Assembly (NCBI GenBank): GCA_022478985.1
Contig: JAKSZP010002697.1
Span: 1 to 64,000 of the forward strand
Direction: 5' to 3'
Origin: Massospora cicadina
Lineage: Eukaryota > Entomophthoromycota > Entomophthoromycetes > Entomophthorales > Entomophthoraceae
Length of the DNA stretch: 64,000 bases
In this document: in pieces, positions 20,167-32,560 of the stretch
Position numbering within the stretch: position 1 is the stretch's first letter
Layout of the letters: every line of letters starts with the position of its first letter
The notes under the pieces: generated by a model
Database searches by the model: none
The model's input: only the letters and a program-made list of their open reading frames with translations
Told to the model about the DNA's origin: nothing
Translations under genes and position numbers: made by a program

Positions 20167-23000
20167 ATAAACTTAAACAACAATATGGGTAACCAGATTT
20201 TTGAACTGTGGAGGTAGCGTGAGAAATATAAAAGAGTCATCAGAAGAAGAGTAAGCAGTATTAATTTCTTCATTATCATTGGGATAAATCTTCTTCTTTG
20301 GGTACAATAGCTCCATGTTCATTAGAGGTCAGTGATGACCCTTGAGGCGTGGTAGGGATGTCAGCATGGAGCGCCTAGTTCTTCATGCTGATGGCCCATT
20401 TAACGCCTCCTCAGTAAGTCTTTTCCAGCATGTCTTTGCAATGTGTCAGAAACCATTACAGTAAGTGTATCAGGGTTGAGGATTATTCTGGTTTTGACAA
20501 CATGGACCCAAGGACGGTTAGAGGAGAAAGATGTATAAGCCTTAGGATATAAGGTTAACGCAAATAACTTGTTAGGTGCTTCCTTAGTTACTTAGATGCA
20601 ATTAAAACCATTCTTTTATCCGATCATATGCATTTGAACCTCAGGATAAAATCCTAATGCAGAGATGTCAGCGGTAATGGAGTCATCCAAGATAATGCAA
20701 TTTGTGGCAACCAAGGGTTGCTCTTGGGCGTTATGGCTGGCGAACTCCACATGGCTCTCCTCTTTGTTAAAGCAGATAATCATAAATGCTTGTTTTTGAT
20801 TGTCCAGAGTTTGATTGTTGCTGAACTCTTGTACTAAGGCCATCCAGACCTGCTCCCAGGTGTTGGACATTTTAAGTAGGGGGGTCATGGTCTCCCAATC
20901 GGTGCTAACAAGGAAGAAGGGGATATACTTCACTTTTTGCCAGTTGGTGGCCTCCTCCATGGAACTCTTATTCAAATATAGGAAAGAGACAATGCTTTTC
21001 TGGCCGGGGGTGAAAAGCTACTTAACACTAGTGTCATGAATCTATATGACTGGATGACAAGCCACCATTATGACCAAGCGAACCATTGGAGGAATTTCGC
21101 TGAAGGTTCAATGGACAGAATCCGCTGAGGATGTTTCAGAGCTATAAGTATTGATCACCTTAGGATCAGGAGATAATGGTTATAACGAGTCATATTGGAT
21201 TGCTTTCTAAAATAGGCAATATGGTGATGTCAACATTTGACAAAAGATAATTTGGATCGCCTCAAATCAGGGCAATAAAGAAATTGAAGAACAACAAGCC
21301 AAAACCAATGAGAATATGGCGGAATGAATAAACTAAGCAAAAGAGTTGGTACCAATGGGGGTCGCTGGGATATCAGCAAAACGAGGGGATTGAAAGAAGG
21401 AAGCTCTTGAGAGAGAAAGAAAAGAGGAAGATAGGAAGAAAGAGGGAGCAGACTAGAAGAAGATCCGCCAAATTATTATATTAAAAAAGTAGTGTCTTGG
21501 GAAAAATTTCTCCCATTTTATTATAAAGATAATTGTTTACAAGTGGTTCGAGGAACCAACGATTGTCATATCATCCATTCCTGTTGTTCAATGGCTGTGA
21601 CCCTGTGCAAAAAATCCTTAAGCAGATATATACGGAATCACTGAGATTCTACAAAACTAGGCTTAAAATTAGATACAAAAGGAATGGAGAGGACATTAAT
21701 ACCAGGAATTGGTGCAACCTCAGATATCTCAGTTTCTGCATAGTTTCAGGGGCCTGATAGTCCAACTTTCATATTAGGTCCTCAAGGTCCACTTGAATAT
21801 CATCTCAGTTTAAGTTCAGGGAGGAAATGGAAGCCTCAAGAGCGACCTGCTTTTTTAGGGTTCAATTATCAGCGCGCTGAAGAAGATAACTTTCTAGGTT
21901 GTTCAAGTGGGTCTCAAACCCTTGACAGGTTTTTTCAAGCTGGGAAATGAAACTATCTGTAAGTTTGGTGAAGGAATTATTATTATCCACTAAATCAGAC
22001 AGTGCTTCAATTGAGACCATAGGGTCAAGGGGGCTCAGTCTATTCAGAGTTTACTTCCTTGGGCTATGGTTGGATCTAATCCCATAAGGTGGCTAGGGCT
22101 GCCAAGACGTCCTCTAACCAAGGGTCATCAGAGTCGCCTGGAGTAGGTAATGCGGAACCAGAGGGCCCTCAAGGCCCATGGGGCTTTAGGCCCTTCAGGC
22201 CCCTCATGTCTTTGGGACCTTCCAGCCTCCTTGGCCCCTCAAGTTCTTCATCCTGAAGGTGTAATTGTGAGAGGTCATCTCATGATAGTGTTGCTGGAGA
22301 ATTAATGCCAGATCTTTGACCTGGTGGAGGCGCAATATTGGGATTTTTGCCCATATTCCCAGCCTGCTAGATTACCTGGTGTCGCTAGGGGAAAATTCCC
22401 TAAAGTGAAATGAATCAAAAATTGGTTGGCCTGAATTTCAGAGGAACTATGTTCAGGGGATTTTGGGATATTCGCCTGGTTGTATCCCTTAGGGATCGAT
22501 CTGGATGAATACCTAATATCTCATTGGGTGGAGCAGCTGACGAAATAGGGGCATTTGATAGTGATTAACTATCAGGTGTACCAAATTGGGATCAGTTGGG
22601 TTTCATAACCAACTGATTGGGAATGTATGGTGAGTTGCGAGGCGAGTGATGCCACCTGCAACTAGCAAATTGATTGGATGATGAAGTAACCTACCATAAT
22701 TGGTAAAAAGCCCCTTTAGTTAAGCAGGTTGCTAGCAATTATAATTGGTTCGCTTGGATCAAGAGGAACTTTTAGGGACACGTTTCTGACTCTTTCCATT
22801 TGAGGTCTCGAGGATGTCCAATGATGGAATCCTAGCCAGGATGGGGAAGACCATCGCTGCTGAGATAAGGAAGGGTGATTCAATGGCAACGGCTGCCATT
22901 TTATCAAAGAGGTGTCAACTGAGGGTTAGATGGCAGAATCCCCTATAAATTCTCTAGGATTCACTATAATAAAAAAGGAAGAACTATAACTACAAAAAAT
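20167..23000 (-). pseudogene. Element G gag and leader
   Basis: The clearest part is 20975-20616: DWETMTPLLKMSNTWEQVWMA and a helical capsid-like stretch. Further upstream (about 22300-22050) is an acidic and Gly-Pro-rich segment (GPRRLEG, GLKGLK, then SDDPWLEDVLAALA), and near 22900-22716 MERVRNVSLKVPLDPSEP. Frames are broken and no zinc knuckle was seen on this side of the insertion. Assignment rests on position between the 5' LTR and protease of G; homology to other gags is weak. Confidence 0.5.
22680..22990. repeat. Block shared with LTR L near 62835-63120
   Basis: Both places contain a variant of taaaaag-ccc-tttannnaagcangttgc-agc followed by ttataattg and a ggntcaaga motif, and some 200 bases later a similar cctat-aaattc and tta-ataaaa pair. 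It may be a decayed solo LTR of the L family inside G, or a sequence that the two elements inherited in common. Boundaries were not found. Confidence 0.35.
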
Positions 23001-23529
23001 ATTATTATTAGTTTTATAGTAGATTCAGTTATAGTTGGACTATCAGCATCCAGTGTGAAGTTCCATCTCAAGGATATTATTGCAGAAGGCAATAATTGGT
23101 AGACTCTCAGAGAGAAGAGTAGAGATATGAGCGGGGATCTAGAGATGAAGGGAACCACAACTAAGGGATTGCTGCTGACTGTGTGTTGGGCCAAAAGAAA
23201 CTGTCATCAGGAGATCTTGACAAAGATCAGGTGGACAATATTGTAGGGAACAAATCCCTACAAGTATGACTATCAAGTACTTAGTCAGAAATATTGGCCA
23301 AAGCATTGGGCCTGATAATAGTTCTAACTCAACTACAGATAATAGTCTCCATACTATTATTGGATAATATATTCTTTACAACGTGAGGTGCGCGAGGAAA
23401 TTGAACCTGTGCAGTAAAAAGATCACTAATTTGTTTTCCAATAAGAACAAACTAGTAAATTTTTATATGCAAGTTCCAGGTAGCATCAAGGATTTGGACA
23501 TTCTGATGAAGTTGGTCTCAGAGATAGCT

Positions 23530-23549
23530 GAAATTTCGCTAAGCAGCAC
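23530..23549 (-). promoter_or_regulatory. Primer-binding site of element G
   Basis: On the - strand the sequence after the 5' LTR (ending ...CCACA) is GTGCTGCTTAGCG, one mismatch from the GTGGTGCTTA of element C in the same position. This placed the inner end of the 5' LTR. Confidence 0.55.
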
Positions 23550-24629
23550 TGTGGTTTGATTTTGAGCTTCATTGATTAATTTTCATTTATTGATGATGGA
23601 TTCTCAGTTATGGAGAATGAAAGAAGAGGCCACGTTATAAAATTGCTAACATGGGAGTGTAAAGTTTAGGTAAGCCCTAGTTTTCATGAGACTTCATGAT
23701 GGTGCAACCTGACTAACTGTAGGTGGTAATAAATGGCAGGTTGAGCAAATTCTTAAATATATCGCTCAGTACCCAAGGTCAGTTCTCCTGCTGTTAGTTG
23801 GGCTGAGGTATATAAATCCTACATGGTAGAAGGCACAGAAGAAGCGTAGGAGCGGCTTGAATTGCCTCCCACAGATTAAATGCCATTTAAAGAACGTTGA
23901 ATAAAATTGCTAAGATTCTCATACTGAAGTTGGTACCAATCACCATCAACTGAAGGTAGAGTGAACTGGAACGTGGCCCAGAATACTAAACTTTTTTTGG
24001 CTGCGTGGGTGGTACTTTGTATCACGAGATAAAAATCTATCAAGTGACGTCTCTCAATTGATCAGCAGGTTGACTTTCTTTACTGCTAGTATTCTACATT
24101 GTTTGTAATAAACGTTTTCACTTGAACAGCTCAAAGCCCCTTAAAGTGAGCACAAATCTGTTAGCTTAACTGTTCTCTTAGCTGATGCTAAAGATTGAAA
24201 ATTAGCTTAAAGCTAAAAATTAATGGAGAGGTCCAAAAACGAAAAGATGGGGAGAATATAGACTATTTTTTGTGTTTGAAAGCGTCAATATTTATAGGGC
24301 ATGTATGGAAATGGTGCCTCAAGGGCCTTTGTGGCCTTGTATGATCAGTCTTTTACACTTCCTTCTAGATCAACCACCTGATTAGGACCCTCATTGTGCT
24401 GCGTCGTCCTCATGACCACAGAAGTGGGGGCCATGCCTCTCACAATTTGGGAATCGAGGACAGTATTCCTGAAGTTCTTTCCATCAATTTGCGTGTGTGA
24501 TGCTTCCTTATTGAATCTAGTTTTGGTTCCTTCAGGGTAAGGTTCCGTTTGCGATGGTTTGAGTGGCAATCTGTCAAGGCTCAATTTTGATGCAGGGTTT
24601 TTGACTCGCTTGTCATCTCAAATATGACA
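23550..24629 (-). repeat. 5' LTR of element G
   Basis: The outer end is ...aatatgaca at 24629 and the inner end is tgtggtttg at 23550, next to the primer site. The last 90 bases match the end of the left LTR at 1396-1485. Length (1080) is similar to the LTRs of element E. The remainder aligns poorly with the left LTR, as expected for a very old insertion. Confidence 0.55.
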
Positions 24630-26789
24630 GTTGCTATAGATAAGTTTATTTATATGAACGATGCAGGCGTCAAAAATTTAACTGAGCACAATAGAATTGT
24701 CACAATGAATTTAAAGAAAAGAAGAATTAAAATGTGTTTAATAAAATAGGCATAGAAGCTTTTAAACCCCAGCATCGTTGCCAAGCCAAGAGACTAAAAA
24801 TCCCAAACTTTAGGTTGAATAAATTTTATCTAAGTTTTGCCAATCAAAACTTAATAAGCAACCATCATAAGAAGAATTTTCCCTAATATCCCAACTTGTA
24901 AGTAATACATGTGAAACTATCATTTTGGAACACAAATGGTATATAAAGAAAAGTAGGAGGTGAGGTTAGGATAAAAGGATACCCTGAAATACAAGAATTA
25001 CCTCCTGCTATCATCTGGTACTGCTAAGAGGAGGGGTATGCAACATTGGTATGAAACAGTTGGTTGGAGTGAGTCAAATTTGTTAAATGGATAAAAAGCG
25101 ATCATGATTTATAGTCTAATGTGTAACTGTAAGTTGATAAGTCATCTTTAATATAGTCACAATATCTTAACCAGACAAACCAAATATCACTTCTAGATTT
25201 TATATCAGAAGAAGATTAGATGCTTCTTTAAGGTTTGGCATCTACTATTAGAGGATAACAGTACAGTTATATGGATATACAACCTGTAGATACAATCAGT
25301 GGACGTAGTAATAGGACATGATGGGATGCATAACAAAATCAGTTATATCTCATATCAAATGAAATCATGTATGGTGTTATGGCCAAATGGGCGCATAAGA
25401 TCGCTCATAAGGTTTTATTTGGGGCATTCTTCTGTGATGTACTGATGTACATTGTCCAAATACACGCATATATATTAAAAGTTTGGGACCTTCAGTTGTT
25501 TGGTATAAATACCTTATACATTACCACACATGAGCGCGGATTCAAAGTTAAGTAGAGGTTAGTATTTACACCTTTAATATGTGCTTTCATGTTACTAAGT
25601 AATAAGAATTCTGATGCATAAGGAATATCCACTCTTACTATATTACTTAAACCGTTTTGAGTTTTTTTTTGCCTGTGATACTACTTATTTATGATGATCC
25701 TGAGAAGATATTATGTTTGTGCGACCCCTATGAGGTATTCAACTATCACTTGATTATCCTGATCATCTTTTTTTGGTGCATAACAGGTTTATAAAGTGAC
25801 CTGAGTATAATGTGTCGTGGTGACAAATGGGTGAGTTGATATATACTTTAATAGCATACTGAGATTTTTGAGATTTTTAAAGCCTATTGCCTTTGAAAAG
25901 TTTCTATTTTCTGCGTGTGATCAATGTTGTAATGATAAGGTGTTGATAACTGAGCTACCCACGTGGCCAAATGCTGTATACCTGTTCTAGATGTTATATG
26001 TCTATGATGCTGCCACTATACCTAAGCCATAAAATGTTTTAAGGTGTTCTGGATCTCGCCGCTCTGACAAAGGTATACTAAAATGTGAACTTGTACTTAA
26101 GATATAGATGATGAGGAAAAGGATACAATGGGTGCTGTAAAATAGATAATGGTCAGTTTTGAGAGTTGACAATAACTAAGCGACCTGCAAATCATATATG
26201 ACGTCCTTTAGGGGTATATAAATGCCATAAGCTTGTTCAACACTTGGCTTTCATTGTAGAATTTATATGTTCACCTGCTTCAGGACATTCACCCAAGTGA
26301 TAGATGAAAATTTGTTTTCGGTTTAAAAAGGCACGTTAGGGGCTTTGGTTTGTTTGAATTTGTATACAAATACTTTTTTGCTTAACTGTAGTATTCTTTA
26401 TCTATAAATGATGTGGTGTTCAGCATAACTCGTACTTGCCTAGCAAAATGATCTAAATGCTCTACTATTAAGCGTTAAATTGTTCACATTTATGAAACAC
26501 TATGGTTTACTCTTTATTAATATAGAATTTAACGTCAAAGTTTCTAAAGCGCAATAATCCTCACAGGTGACTGGCCTTTTAAAAGAAATTTCAAATGAGA
26601 GACAGCTACTTAAAATAGTAGGTCTGGTCCAAAAATTGTAAAAGAGTGGTATGAAAGGTCGCCTTTGTTGAGACCCTTTTGGGATACACTAGGTCTGTCA
26701 AAAAATAGACCTTGGAATGACAGTATGGCAGACCTGTAATTATCATAACGCAGTTTATAATCTTTTGTTGATCTTTAATTTCAAAGGTA
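24630..26789. other. Non-coding, AT-rich, nothing recognised
   Basis: No element borders, coding motifs or RNA genes were recognised. The only open frame above 60 codons (25367-25555 +) is hydrophobic but has no motif and no support. Remnants of element F's LTR may lie at the left edge but could not be shown. Confidence 0.4.
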
Positions 26790-27078
26790 GGGGGTGGAAG
26801 GCGAGTCGGTAGGGCATATGGCTACCAACCTGAAGGTTGCGGGTTCAATTCCCGCCCTTCGCACATCGATCGGGGGTGCCAGCCGAAGGAAGCTATTGGC
26901 GGTTAGTAGGTATAATAACACGAAAACCTTACCCATGACGTAACCAAAAAATCCGAGTCCCGATCCAGAGGTGAAAAAAACTTTCTACAACAGAGTTGAC
27001 CTTGCTCAGGTTTCATGTCGATACTTTCTTTCTCTATTTTGGTAATGTCCGTCCCCTGGTCAGCTTGCCTCGAATAAA
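26790..27078 (+). mobile_element. SINE1 copy 1, intact tRNA-derived SINE
   Basis: A 289-bp element flanked by a perfect 14-bp duplication taatttcaaaggta (26776-26789 and 27079-27092). The 5' head (about 26790-26870) folds like a tRNA: a degenerate A box gcgagtcggtagg and a B box GGTTCAATTCC at 26842-26852 inside ttgcgGGTTCAATTCCcgc. A unique body (about 26870-27040) is shared with copy 2. The 3' tail AATGTCCGTCCCCTGGTCAG...CGAATAAA (27043-27078) matches the tail of the LINE at 50142-50176. Internal polymerase III promoter and LINE-dependent mobility are inferred from this layout. Confidence 0.9.
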
Positions 27079-27092
27079 TAATTTCAAAGGTA

Positions 27093-29629
27093 TGCCAAAA
27101 GATACTAAATGTTGAAACAGTCTTAAGCCTTTTGATAATCTAAAAAGGCAAGAGCACCAATAGCTTATGATTGATATACATAAGCTAAAGTCTGAATGTT
27201 GCCCCATATGGGATGACTTGGGATAAAGCTATAACTGGATGGGAGATAAAATCTTGTATCACCTCTCCAAGTTATTTAGCCATATTTTGTATCTATATCT
27301 GTATCAGTGTTTGTGGGTGCTATAGGATGGCAATTGGTATAACAAAATAATGTCAACTTTTTGTACAATGGCACCAAAATTGTTTTTTGACCACCAGGTA
27401 ATAGCCAGGTGCTCATAAGATAATTTTACTATTGCTAGTAAAAGAAGGTATCATATTAGACTATTATAAAAAATTTATAAGGGAACTCATCTGGACTTGA
27501 GCTTTTTTGGAGCACAGCTATCATGTATTGTCACTTGTCAAGGGAAGCCTAGGCTAGGGTTAAGCTCAGCATCAAACTGCGGGGCTAAACTGGAGACTAG
27601 GCCTTGCTTATCCTAATGGAAAGGCTTACATACGCTTCACTTTAGGGTTTCAGCGTAGGTGAGGTCATGAGGTTTATTGAATGAATGGTGTCAATGCATT
27701 TAATAAATTTAAAACATTTAAACGCCAAACCAATGCCATATTGAACTAATATTAAGGTGATTTTTTTAAATTACCTGTTTGCATCAAACCAAGCGCTGGA
27801 TTGCTAAGATCATACTATCACAATTAGCAACCATATAATTAGTAAAGCAAGAGTACTTTTTCTAAATTTGGCGATCCAGTAAACACTTGCTACTTTAGAA
27901 AATAAAGTTTTTAAAATGTATTAAAATTGAGATGCTGTCTCTCCAATAATATTTATTTATTATTTTCTTAGTTTTAATTAACTGCTCATCTAAAGCCATG
28001 AATTCTCACCAAAATACTCCTCAACTTTTATACCAATAGCCATTGCATTTGTGAGTGGAACATAGTATCCAAAACCCCAATTCCCATGTTATAAACATAT
28101 TGTTGCCCTCGTCACATTCCCCATGCTCTATCCATCTTATTTAAGGACCGGCTTTATATATCAGTAGCATTTCTCTTTTTATAAACATATACATACCAAG
28201 TTAATTTTTTCCTAGTTTAAAATGGTTAGAAAGGGTATCCCAGAGTATAAGAATCTCTGGGTTATTTGGTTGCTGAAGTGGTCTACCTAGCCACCTGTAC
28301 TTTACTGATTTCAACTGTGAGAGATCGCCCAAATCATGAACTGAGAATGAGGGACTAGGTGAGACTAATTAAAAAGAACATGTTTTGGGAAGACAGGTTC
28401 TGGCCATGAAGCTGAGGATGGATCTAAGGTTCCAGCTGTTCCTCCCAGTTCTTTATATCAAATGATGGTAAAGCTTCTGGGAATACCAATGTCATTGTCA
28501 ATCCTTTAGGAAAAAGTACTTAGTTGTGCCAAAAGATTGATTGCATCTTACAAAAAAGAAGAAGAGAGCCTGCCAACTGTTATTGAGGACCAGAAAACCA
28601 CATAAATATCTGATTAAGTTTATCATCAGAGCCTCAAACTATTAAAAAAGGTGCTATATTTGCCATAACTGTGAACAACATCTAAGAAAAACTTTAGTCA
28701 TTACATTCACTGAATTTATATACAGATTTGGCTAAATTCTGTTTATTTGTACAATGGACTTTCTAATGAATTGTAAAAGTTTAGTGACATTTCTGGTCTT
28801 AATATGTTATGCCTCTTAAACAATAGGTTTCTCATCATTTCAGCAAAGGATCTGGCCACCCTGTGAGCCAAAATTATAAACTGACTGTTTGCTGTTATTT
28901 AAAATAGAATAATAATTATGAAAATTTTTACAGAATTTTTATTGATAGTGCTTGGACGTTGATTTGGCGTTTGTGTTGTCTAACAAATATATCTAAACAG
29001 ATCAATAACTTGCTTATAAGCGATCTCAGGCTGGGCTATACACCATCTATGTTGTAAATTTGTTTAAGGTGATCTATTTCAACTAAAATTATGCATATAG
29101 TCACCTATTCCTCAGTTGTATTATTATGCAATGTTTTAGTCTTGGAAAACCTAGTGTTTTTAACTTAGACCATATGTCCAAAGGTTCTGCAATTTGATGG
29201 ATATTTATTTTTAAGATATGATTCACTTTCCATCCTTTTGTTGGGTTTATTTATCCTGTTAGTATCAAAAAGATTTTTCCCATATAGAAGCCTAGGTTTT
29301 ATTTATGCATATACTAAGGTCACTGAAATTAGTATGTGATCATGAAAAATTTATTTTTGTTATAAATTTGTGTATGCAAGGGCAAAAATTAATAGGTATC
29401 ACGCGTTTTTAATTGCAATATCAGGGCTTCATTGATGCACGAGGCTGAAAATATGAAGAGCGCTGCCCCTAGCTCATTTACCATCATAGGCTCAACTTTT
29501 TCTGCGAGTTCATGGGCAAAAACTTCCTAAACCTTGATGCAGCCAATGACTTCATTGAAAGATAAACTTGAAACATTGGTGTAGGCTCAGAACTTTACTT
29601 CTAAAAACTTTAGAATGCTGCCAACTGTC
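27093..29629. other. Non-coding, AT-rich, nothing recognised
   Basis: The segment separates SINE1 from the ctatc duplication of element E at 29630. It has no open frames of note, no LTR ends and no RNA genes that I could support. Confidence 0.4.
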
Positions 29630-29634
29630 CTATC

Positions 29635-30725
29635 AGTTAGATTTTGATAGTTGACTCAAAAGTAAACCCTTTGAGAAAACAATCAATGATAATAGATTAC
29701 TCTCATTGATGGATCCTTTGATACTTCCCAATTTATCCACATAACTAGATTTATCCCAAAAACACCTCAATTGTAATTAAATCGTCCCAATTATTGTAGC
29801 TATTAATAACTGATAAAATTACATTATGGCCAATTTAAGGGATCCACTTGGGTGAACCAAGTAATTTTAGTCATGAATTTAATTGCATTTTGAATCAATA
29901 TAAAAATGATTAATAAGTTCAGTTTCAATGTATATTGATCATTGTAATTGTCACAATAGTACTTATACATGGATGGCTCAAATAGGGAGTACCTAGTACT
30001 ATTGAGAGGCCTGCCAACGTCCTGATTGAGGTGCATCATTATTTGAACTCTATATGTTTTTCTCCCCATTATTTATATTTCTTCAGCTGTATGAAGAAAT
30101 GTAATTGGGCTGATTGAGAGGCGAATATACACCACTGAGGTGCTAAAATTAAGCCTAATAATCTTCTCATTTATGAGAGTAGTAGTGTTTCCAATCAGGC
30201 TGAAACAATTGTAATTTATTTTATTCAAGGGCTGAATTAACTTGGGGATATTTTATTAACCACTGCCATAATCCATTGCGGATTGGCATGGTTTTAATGA
30301 ACTCATCTAATAGATTATTATGGTCAGGAGATACTCTAGAGAGGTATAAAAAACTGGCACCTGGCCTTAAAATAAATCATCTTTCCATATATTTATAATT
30401 TCATCTTATATTGTCTTATCTTAATTCAAATTTCATATTAAGAAGTGTAGACAAGAATTCAGGGGAGCTTGTCATAATCACCCGTGTCTGGAGAGTTCCT
30501 GTTTAGAGAGGGAAAATATACCAAAAATAAGACCTTAAGAATCATTTATTGTACCATCTAGTACTAAAAAAAGAGTCATTTATTGTTGTATAGCTTTGTG
30601 AGCTTCCAAAAAGTCAGGAAATATCATAAGACACATAGCTTAATTAAGGATTTATCAGCTGAAACTCTTCCTGATTATCAAAACAAGATTATATTAATAA
30701 GCGAGCTAATACTCAAATTCTCACA
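29635..30725 (+). repeat. 5' LTR of element E
   Basis: It matches 50451-51501 over its whole length, with near-identical stretches such as attgagaggcctgccaacgt near 30000 and 50820. The start is degraded (agttag for TGTTA) and the end is ...attctcaca. It has about 30 extra bases near 30545-30575 (tgtaccatctagtact and A run) that the 3' LTR lacks. Confidence 0.9.
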
Positions 30726-30745
30726 AGTGGTGCTTCTAAAAACAA
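30726..30745 (+). promoter_or_regulatory. Primer-binding site of element E
   Basis: agTGGTGCTTCTAAAAAC follows the 5' LTR directly. TGGTGCT is identical to the sites of elements B and C. Confidence 0.7.
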
Positions 30746-31019
30746 CTTTATACTTTTTATATAAATAATGCATCTAAAATTCAGGCAGATTCTGCCAGAA
30801 GATATGATGAAATTGAAATGGAAATCAGTGACCTAAAAATCACAGAGTACTTTAACACTACACGTCAGAATACTGAGGTGTGTTCTTCATACTCCTTAGG
30901 TCTAATCATGGCAGGAGGAGGGCATGTGGACACAACAGGCACTATTGAGTTTACCTCTGATAGTGTTAAGGAGATGATGGATACCCTATTCCATGGATAC
31001 AAATTTGTGCATTCCAGAT
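30746..31019 (+). other. Leader of element E, left of element C
   Basis: An open frame at 30818-31019 runs into element C. It contains IMAGGGHVDTTG and a charged N-terminus but matches nothing I recognise. It could be the start of an extra upstream product or chance. It continues right of C at 37555. Confidence 0.35.
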
Positions 31020-31561
31020 TGTTATAAATTCAGACAGTATAGTTAGGATCTGCTGTATTGTTCATATAGGTCAAACCCACTGAGCAACAGAAAGACAATG
31101 TGGGGATTGTCAGTCCTTCATACACACTTGAAAATATACTTAAAATAGGAGAAATTGCCCCAATTGACTCTTTTATTTATTTAATAATACAGCAATCTTT
31201 CTCTACTATTTACAACTTCCTTCTCTCATTCGCCCATCTCGCTTATATAGTGGCTTCAGGTGATACTGCTCTCATAGCTTGGGATATTCTATTCCACCAA
31301 TTTTCCTCAAATTTGGCTTGTTATTCTTTAATCTTCTATCGCCCTAATTGTAGGCGATTTACTCTGTATTCATCAAATGTCAACATCGCCTTATTGCCTT
31401 ATCACCTTCTATAGAGGAGATCCAATAATAACTGTTATATCCCAATACCGCCTCATCTTGAGGCACTCAAATAATTGTAACTGATATCATTTTTGGCGGA
31501 TTCTTACCAATCCGCCTTAGCTGTCCCACGATTGTTGTCCAGTCATATCAGAATTGTGACA
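31020..31561 (-). repeat. 3' LTR of element C
   Basis: On the + strand it starts TGTTATAAATTCAGA and ends ATTGTGACA, and matches 36997-37549. The next bases (ttacccctccttgacc, 31562-31577) are the polypurine tract ggtcaaggaggggtaa on the - strand. Confidence 0.93.
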
Positions 31562-31589
31562 TTACCCCTCCTTGACCGGATGTTAAGGC

Positions 31590-32560
31590 TCCTATTGTTT
31601 GTATAGTTGGAGGAACTTCATGTATACTCAGTTAATGATTTGACCAATTTTAGGATCCTTGATGGTATACACGTTGACCCCAGTTTTCTCTATAACTTTG
31701 AAAGGACCAATCCAAATACTGTCCAGCTTGTGTTTCCACCTGAATCCATGTTGGTCATGGAAGAGAACCATATCACCTTCCTTGAACGCCACCAGCCTGC
31801 TGACATACCTGATTGGTGGCCTGATTCCTGATCTTCTTGGCTAAGCTGAAGGAATATGCTTCAGTTTGCAGTTTGGTAAGAATGTTCGTGAGGTTATTCA
31901 AATAGTGGTGGGGTTCCATTCTGCTGGTGTCTTCTAAAACAAAAAAGTAATGCTGGAAGGGCCAGGTATCAGCCATATAGTAGTTGGAAGGGACTCTTTC
32001 CTGTGGCGGAATGATAACTAATGTTATAGGTGAATATGGCAGTGTAAAGGAGAGAGCTCCAATTGGAAGGTCAATCCATTACTAATTTTCGTAGTATGTT
32101 CACCAGAGTCCCATTCACCCGTTTGACCATTCCATTAGACTCAGGGTGGTATGGGGTCATCAGAACCCTGCAGATTCCCATAAGCTCATTCAGTTTGGGG
32201 AGGATGTGCAAGGTGAAGTTGGTTCCATTATCAGTGAGAATGAATTGAGGGCATCCATGTCACTGAATAATGCATTCCATCATGAACTTGGCCACTGTAA
32301 CTTCCCTAAATCTTATATTGCTCTCACTTTGGCCCACCAGGTTAGGTGGTCGATAGCCACAAGAATGTACTTTCACCAGTTAGCTCCTGTTGGTAAGGGA
32401 CTGACAACATCTAGGGAAACAGTGTGCCAAGCAAAATGTGGTTTCACTACCCAGTATGAAGACTTATGGCAGAATGGCTTCTCCACTTGGCACTGATGGC
32501 AACAGAAAATAGTTTTGAGCACATAGAAGCTCATACTTTCAATAGTACTGAGGGCGCAAC
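31590..32560 (-). pseudogene. Element C integrase
   Basis: On the - strand the C-terminal module is the best preserved: FKEGDMVLFHDQHGFRWKHKL, DSIWIGPFKVIEKTGVN, VYTIKDP, ending near 31600 in a VYMKFLQLY segment. Upstream the core is broken: AIDHLTWWAKVRAI near 32355 (first acidic residue) and a PSTNRMVERVNG-like stretch near 32130-32090 that is only partly readable. A + strand frame at 31607-31831 is its shadow. Confidence 0.78.

Larger units (their letters stand above)
600..24629 (-). mobile_element. Ty3/Gypsy element G, old, split by two nested insertions
   Basis: This - strand Gypsy element reads right to left: 5' LTR (23550-24629), primer site, gag (about 23000-20167), protease to RNase H (18224-16100), integrase (16060-14893), then across element A to the integrase tail, polypurine tract and 3' LTR (1583 to about 600). 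Removing element A (1584-14887) and the ORF1-only element (18225-20151) leaves reading frames continuous at both joints, which is the main evidence that the pieces are one element. Its two LTRs are only weakly alignable apart from the last 90 bases or so, so it is the oldest element of the left stack. The left boundary is approximate and no target duplication was found. Confidence 0.7.

Noticed and set aside
26790..26870. A tRNA gene (good B box and tRNA-like fold)
   Set aside because: It is the head of a 289-bp unit with a LINE tail and target duplication, repeated at 44085-44166. The anticodon stem is mismatched. SINE head, not a tRNA gene.
31607..31831. + strand frame of 74 codons
   Set aside because: Shadow of the C-terminal integrase of element C on the - strand.
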